Source: Candidatus Bathyarchaeota archaeon A05DMB-3
GTDB taxonomy: Archaea; Thermoproteota; Bathyarchaeia; Bathyarchaeales; Bathycorpusculaceae
Length of the DNA stretch: 46,984 nucleotides
Reading direction: 5' to 3'
Assembly (NCBI GenBank): GCA_019685555.1
Contig: JABFQN010000011.1
Span: 1-46,984, forward strand
Notes under the pieces: model-generated
The model's database searches: none
What the model was told of the DNA's origin: nothing
The model's input: the letters and a program-made list of their open reading frames with translations, nothing else
Position numbers and translations under genes: made by a program
In this document: positions 43,843 through 46,984 of the stretch, piece after piece
Position numbering within the stretch: position 1 is the stretch's first letter
Layout of the letters: the number at the start of each line of letters is the position of its first letter

Positions 43843-44158
43843 ACGCCGCTACCTAGCATTAAAAATTGATTCAACTGAAAAATTTGATTCAAGGGAGTTT
43901 ATGGACGCTGTTTGGAGCGCCTTCTTAAGGCTTTATGGGGAATATGGCGCCAGCAGAGTAGGTTTAGCACTAATAGACTATGATGCGGAGAAGAAGTTTG
44001 CCATAATCCGTGTGACCCACACTGAAACCACAAAAGTTAGGGCGGCAGTAGCCTCAATAACGGAGATAATGGCTAAACCAGCAGCAGTTCACGTCCTAAA
44101 GGTTTCCGGAACCCTCAGAGCACTTCGCAAGAAAATAAATGCTAGTGGGCGATTTTAG
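43832..44158 (+). CDS. rnp2: RNase P protein subunit Pop5/Rpp14
   Basis: 108 residues with the family start KRRYLALKI, the YGEYGASRVGLALIDYD segment, and the conserved IIRVTHTETTKVRAAVASI. The alpha/beta fold binds Rpp30 and the catalytic RNA domain. It ends the ribosomal/RNase P operon; the proteasome and exosome genes that often follow in other archaea are not present. Confidence 0.9.
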   Translation: MKVKRRYLALKIDSTEKFDSREFMDAVWSAFLRLYGEYGASRVGLALIDYDAEKKFAIIRVTHTETTKVRAAVASITEIMAKPAAVHVLKVSGTLRALRKKINASGRF

Positions 44159-44445
44159 CTGTTCGCCATAATACATTAATTTAACGAACCTTAAAGGTTT
44201 TACCCAACCCAAGCCCGTAAGGCTCTGCAACCTGACTTCTTTCCATTCTTCAAATTTGAAAACCTAGAAATCCTTGCAGGGGAAATTTTGAGAAGGTTTG
44301 GGAAGAGGATATGGATTCAAATGAAGCAAAAGCTTGGCTTAAGAAAGAGCATCTAAAAAAGTAAGCCTTACTATATTTGGGTTGGGAATAGAAAGGTAAC
44401 ATTTTTATAATGCGAAGGGGTATAACAATTGTATAGTGGGTTGCC
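44159..44445 (+). pseudogene. Intergenic stretch with possible gene remnant
   Basis: 287 bases. Between about 44236 and 44364 two plus-strand frames are each open over part of the span. One reads FENLEILAGEILRRFGK, and the other, shifted, ends EAKAWLKKEHLKK with TAA at 44362-44364. Joined, they look like the C-terminal end of a broken protein, but the match may be chance and the family is unknown. The remainder is AT-rich, with a TATA-like box at 44400-44412 for the next gene. Confidence 0.2.
44400..44412 (+). promoter_or_regulatory. TATA-like box of the CBM9-like protein gene
   Basis: CATTTTTATAATG is centred about 40 bases before the TTG start at 44446 and predicts a 14-base leader. Confidence 0.4.
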
Positions 44446-45438
44446 TTGAGTGTTGGACGGTTATTGGTTGTCATATGTTGGTTGTCTTTTGTTGTTGGAA
44501 ATGTTTGTGCCGCTATTGAAAAGGCTCCTTCTTTAGACGTCATTGAAATTAAGAAAATTAATAGCCCCTTTGTATGGGATGGTAACGTAAACGACCCAGA
44601 GTGGATGAACGCCACCTTTCTCGACTTCAATTTTACATTCGCCAACGGGAAGAGTTACAGGGCAAATGTATATCTCGGACATAATGGCACTCACTTTTTT
44701 GTTGGAGCAATTCTCTTCAATGTAGGACCAAACCCCACAACGGTTCCAGATTACGTAACCCGCCCAGACGGCTTTTACATATACTTTGATGTCAACAATG
44801 ACGGAAAATTAACACCGCCAGAAGACGCAAAAGGACTACTGAATTTCATCGGAGTTTACCACGGCCAAACTTTTTGGAGCTCATCAATATCAAAAGATGG
44901 CTTTTGGGATTCTGAAAAGGATCCATTGGCTGTGCAATTTTGGCATGAAAGACGACCAGAAGTTGAAGGAGAAATTCTGTGGGCACCTGATGAGAACGCA
45001 TGGCCACCCGAAAAAGTTCATTACAGTTCAACTCATGGTTCAGGGGGATATTATGATGGCGATCAGCATTTTGAATTTTATTTTTCTCTTAACTCCGATG
45101 ATATGCTTTCAGATGGGCTTCATTTAACTGGTGGAGCCAAAACGGTAGGCTTTGCTTTAGAATTTTATAGACAAGGCTACGACCTTGAAAATGGCACAAG
45201 GATTCCCGACTTGTATGATTTTTGGCCCGGCGAAGGATTCACCCCAAACGTATTCGTAAACCCTTCAGAATACGCCAAAATGTTCATAAACCTAAAAACT
45301 CAAACCAACAATCCCCTAGATAACTTAAGAATATTATTCATCACCTTAACAGCTGGCACAATCTTAATTTTAATTATTTTCGGCACCATCTCGCGCAAAA
45401 TCAAAACAAAATCTTGTCACCGAAAATTTTTTAAATAG
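44446..45438 (+). CDS. Secreted CBM9/DOMON-like domain protein with C-terminal anchor
   Basis: 330 residues: signal peptide (about 1-22), a beta-sandwich of the CBM9/DOMON type (about 35-270) with VWDGNVNDPEWMNA, YRANVYLGHNGTHFFVG and FYIYFDVNNDGKL (possible calcium loop), then a membrane helix (about 305-325) and a basic tail. Such domains bind carbohydrate or haem. The start is TTG at 44446; a stop 12 bases upstream excludes anything longer, and TTG 44464 is a shorter alternative. Confidence 0.75.
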   Translation: MSVGRLLVVICWLSFVVGNVCAAIEKAPSLDVIEIKKINSPFVWDGNVNDPEWMNATFLDFNFTFANGKSYRANVYLGHNGTHFFVGAILFNVGPNPTTVPDYVTRPDGFYIYFDVNNDGKLTPPEDAKGLLNFIGVYHGQTFWSSSISKDGFWDSEKDPLAVQFWHERRPEVEGEILWAPDENAWPPEKVHYSSTHGSGGYYDGDQHFEFYFSLNSDDMLSDGLHLTGGAKTVGFALEFYRQGYDLENGTRIPDLYDFWPGEGFTPNVFVNPSEYAKMFINLKTQTNNPLDNLRILFITLTAGTILILIIFGTISRKIKTKSCHRKFFK

Positions 45439-45440
45439 TT

Positions 45441-45452
45441 CATATAAAAAAT
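45441..45452 (+). promoter_or_regulatory. TATA-like box, probably leaderless promoter
   Basis: CATATAAAAAAT is about 25 bases before the ATG at 45471, so transcription would start at or next to the start codon. There is no Shine-Dalgarno. Confidence 0.45.
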
Positions 45453-45470
45453 ACAACCTATGGTTAAAAA

Positions 45471-46856
45471 ATGAAAGCCTACGCAAAATGTATTGTGCTA
45501 GGTTTCATAATTCTCTTGATGTCAACTGCTGTTTCAACGGCACACGGAAGTGTAAAGCCTAAGGATATTAGCGATTTTGAATTTTATGGATACGTATATG
45601 ATGATAACTTTAACCCTATTCAAGGAGCCACTGTCAGAGGTGGATATTACGAAACCACTACCGATGCAAACGGATACTACTACTTAGTCGTCAGGGGAGG
45701 ACCTTGCGATCAACTTATTGCCCAAAAAAATGGCTTTTTCACAGAAGTGAAGCAGGTTTATCCATACTACTACCCTCAACAAGTGAACTTCCGACTCACT
45801 AAGAATGTATATACCATTGTGACCGTTGTTGCTTTCTTCCCGAATACGGAATATGCCTACATGAAGTACACATATGGCTATCATCATACAGTAACAGTTA
45901 AAGCTTATTTAGGAGGTTTTGGAACTACGATAACTTCTCGGGAAGATGTTACCTACAGCGTAGACTCGCCTTATCCACATCGATCAACAAAGAGAAAAGC
46001 TATCGCTTCCGGTGCTTATGATGAATTTGGCAATCTATTGGACTTATTTATCGTAGATTTCGAGGATAATTATGACCAGTTTTATGAAAACGAGTATTTG
46101 AACCCGAACAACATTGGTGGAGAAATATGGGGAATACTTCCCGGATCAACTGTGGAAAAGACGGCGTCATTATCTGGTAGCGTAACTCTTCAAGGAGGGC
46201 TCAAGACCACAGTTTGCGCCTCAATACTTGGCAAGAGCGTTTCACAAGAATTAGAGACAACATTGGCAGTAACCGTTGGCTACACCAATCAATTTTATTG
46301 GAAGATAACGAATACTGATACTTACAAACATTATTTCAAGATATATTATGAAGGCAACACTTTAGTACATATTTGGGATCTGGGAAGGGAAAGCAGTGGT
46401 GGTGGAGGCGGCGGCTGTCCAATACTGTTTGTTTGGAATGGTACACACTACGTTGAAGAAGGATCACTTGACATTCATAACCCAAATGGCACAGACGTAA
46501 CCACTTTCCATATGCTTCACATAAAACCCAAACCTGTTCACGGAGTCTTACAGCTTCGGCTGACAGAACACCCCCAGACTCATTCCTACATAGATCAAGT
46601 CAAACTATACGCAGAACTAGAGAATGGGCAACTAATCGAGTTAAAACTAATATCAGCCACCCACTCCGAATATGGCAACGTCTTGCCACAATTGCTCTTC
46701 AGCGACGAATGGAAAACAGACACACTTGGAGCAAACCTCAATAACGGAACAAGCCAGAGCATAAACTTAAAATTCAAATTACGGCCAGATATTAAAAATA
46801 AAATCACGGGCTTCGTATTCCAAATAGAAGGAAACAACATAGTCCTCAAAGTATAA
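45471..46856 (+). CDS. Secreted protein with carboxypeptidase-regulatory-like domain
   Basis: 461 residues: signal peptide (about 1-25, ending STAHG), a carboxypeptidase-regulatory-like beta-sandwich (about 38-113, YGYVYDDNFNPIQGATVRGG, DANGYYYL), a middle beta region, a Gly-rich linker (SSGGGGGGC) near residue 312, and a C-terminal domain starting CPILFVWNGTHYVEEGSLDIH. There is no membrane anchor. I do not recognise the C-terminal domain. Together with the preceding protein it forms a secreted pair, but each has its own promoter. Confidence 0.75.
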   Translation: MKAYAKCIVLGFIILLMSTAVSTAHGSVKPKDISDFEFYGYVYDDNFNPIQGATVRGGYYETTTDANGYYYLVVRGGPCDQLIAQKNGFFTEVKQVYPYYYPQQVNFRLTKNVYTIVTVVAFFPNTEYAYMKYTYGYHHTVTVKAYLGGFGTTITSREDVTYSVDSPYPHRSTKRKAIASGAYDEFGNLLDLFIVDFEDNYDQFYENEYLNPNNIGGEIWGILPGSTVEKTASLSGSVTLQGGLKTTVCASILGKSVSQELETTLAVTVGYTNQFYWKITNTDTYKHYFKIYYEGNTLVHIWDLGRESSGGGGGGCPILFVWNGTHYVEEGSLDIHNPNGTDVTTFHMLHIKPKPVHGVLQLRLTEHPQTHSYIDQVKLYAELENGQLIELKLISATHSEYGNVLPQLLFSDEWKTDTLGANLNNGTSQSINLKFKLRPDIKNKITGFVFQIEGNNIVLKV

Positions 46857-46892
46857 GAATAAAACCTTCCAGGCCTCTTTTTAAATCATGAA

Positions 46893-46910
46893 CTTTAAAA
46901 TATATTTTAG
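46893..46910 (+). promoter_or_regulatory. TATA box of the C/D box sRNA gene
   Basis: CTTTAAAATATATTTTAG is centred near 46901, which predicts transcription from about 46927, a few bases before the C box. It is an exceptionally AT-rich element in this stretch. Confidence 0.5.
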
Positions 46911-46929
46911 GGAGGATGTTTATATCTAT

Positions 46930-46984
46930 GGGGGGATGATGTAGCCGTCCCAGTCTGATTTAAGCATATGAGGAACTCATGACG
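46930..46984 (+). ncRNA. C/D box sRNA (rRNA 2'-O-methylation guide), truncated by the window edge
   Basis: Box C ATGATGT is at 46936-46942, a 12-base guide at 46943-46954, box D' CTGA at 46955-46958, a 9-base spacer, box C' ATGAGGA at 46968-46974, and a second guide from 46975 to the edge. The 12-base C-to-D' spacing is the archaeal hallmark. The first guide (AGCCGTCCCAGT) can pair with the 23S P-loop ACUGGGGCGGU and would direct methylation to the G equivalent to E. coli G2251. The second (ACTCATGACG) can pair with helix 93, CGUCGUGAG. The rRNA sequences are recalled from E. coli, not from this organism. Box D is predicted just beyond the edge, near 46987. Confidence 0.75.

Noticed and set aside
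44250-44645. 131-residue minus-strand frame
   Set aside because: It runs antisense across the signal peptide of the CBM9-like protein and has no family-like features.
46930-46984. tRNA gene at the right edge
   Set aside because: The GC-rich start briefly resembles an acceptor stem, but there is no D-arm, anticodon loop or T-arm pattern. The C/D box layout explains the bases.
1-46984. CRISPR array or insertion sequence
   Set aside because: No regularly spaced direct repeats, transposase or terminal inverted repeats were seen on reading through the window.
1-46984. Methanogen identity
   Set aside because: The cdh operon alone is shared with non-methanogenic archaea. No mcr or mtr gene lies in the window, and eL38/eL13 point to the TACK side.

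Overview
The window looks like part of the chromosome of an archaeon from the TACK side of the tree, most likely a Bathyarchaeia-type acetogen or autotroph. The evidence is an archaeal-type acetyl-CoA decarbonylase/synthase (Cdh) gene set, ribosomal proteins eL38, eL13 and eL15, archaeal RNase P proteins, deoxyhypusine synthase, a diphthamide ligase, a geranylgeranyl reductase, class III pilin signal peptides, many Shine-Dalgarno-supported TTG/GTG starts, and an archaeal C/D box guide RNA. The taxonomic call is inference; no rRNA is present and no mcr genes are seen.

Layout. (1) Positions 1-839: the tail of a coiled-coil protein and a two-cluster ferredoxin. (2) 1014-9748, minus strand: the carbonyl branch of the Wood-Ljungdahl pathway, in transcription order cooC, cooC paralogue, cdhA, cdhB, cdhC, cdhD, cdhE. 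(3) 9767-10429: a VapBC-type toxin-antitoxin pair directly upstream. (4) 10489-13239, minus strand: a deoxyhypusine synthase-like gene, a pterin-type metallo-beta-lactamase enzyme and F420 gamma-glutamyl ligase; divergent from them is a short MetF-like methylenetetrahydrofolate reductase (13386-14111). (5) 14228-15598: eL38 and a PfkB-family kinase. (6) 15629-26767, minus strand: a type IV pilus/Tad-like assembly locus (ATPase, membrane platform, five pilin-like or TadE-like proteins, prepilin peptidase), preceded by a large beta-helix/PKD/Ig adhesin (26863-29514). (7) 29702-31455: a second CofE, a glyoxalase II-like hydrolase and a zinc-ribbon protein. (8) 31488-35533: two large surface proteins, one with a PEF-CTERM-like tail; a site-2 protease is divergent from them. 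(9) 36881-39483: small proteins, an asparagine synthetase of the AsnRS-like type, a divergent Lrp/AsnC regulator and an HxlR-like regulator. (10) 39632-44158: geranylgeranyl reductase and diphthine-ammonia ligase, then a ribosome/RNase P operon (eL15, eL13, an exosome-type RNA-binding protein, Rpp30, Pop5/Rpp14). (11) 44446-46856: two secreted proteins. (12) 46930 to the end: a truncated C/D box sRNA gene.

How the parts fit. The cdh operon would make acetyl-CoA from CO, a corrinoid-bound methyl group and CoA. The two CooC ATPases probably mature the nickel sites. CofE (coenzyme F420), the pterin MBL enzyme and the MetF-like reductase, clustered a few kilobases upstream, fit the methyl branch that feeds the corrinoid protein. 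The rest of the window is dominated by the cell envelope (pilus, adhesin, surface-layer-like proteins, lipid saturation) and translation.

The observation I rate highest is the C/D box RNA at the right edge. Its two guide regions appear complementary to two peptidyl-transferase-centre loops of 23S rRNA. No intergenic stretch exceeds 300 bases; the longest (44159-44445) is described below. I saw no CRISPR array, insertion sequence, tRNA or rRNA gene.
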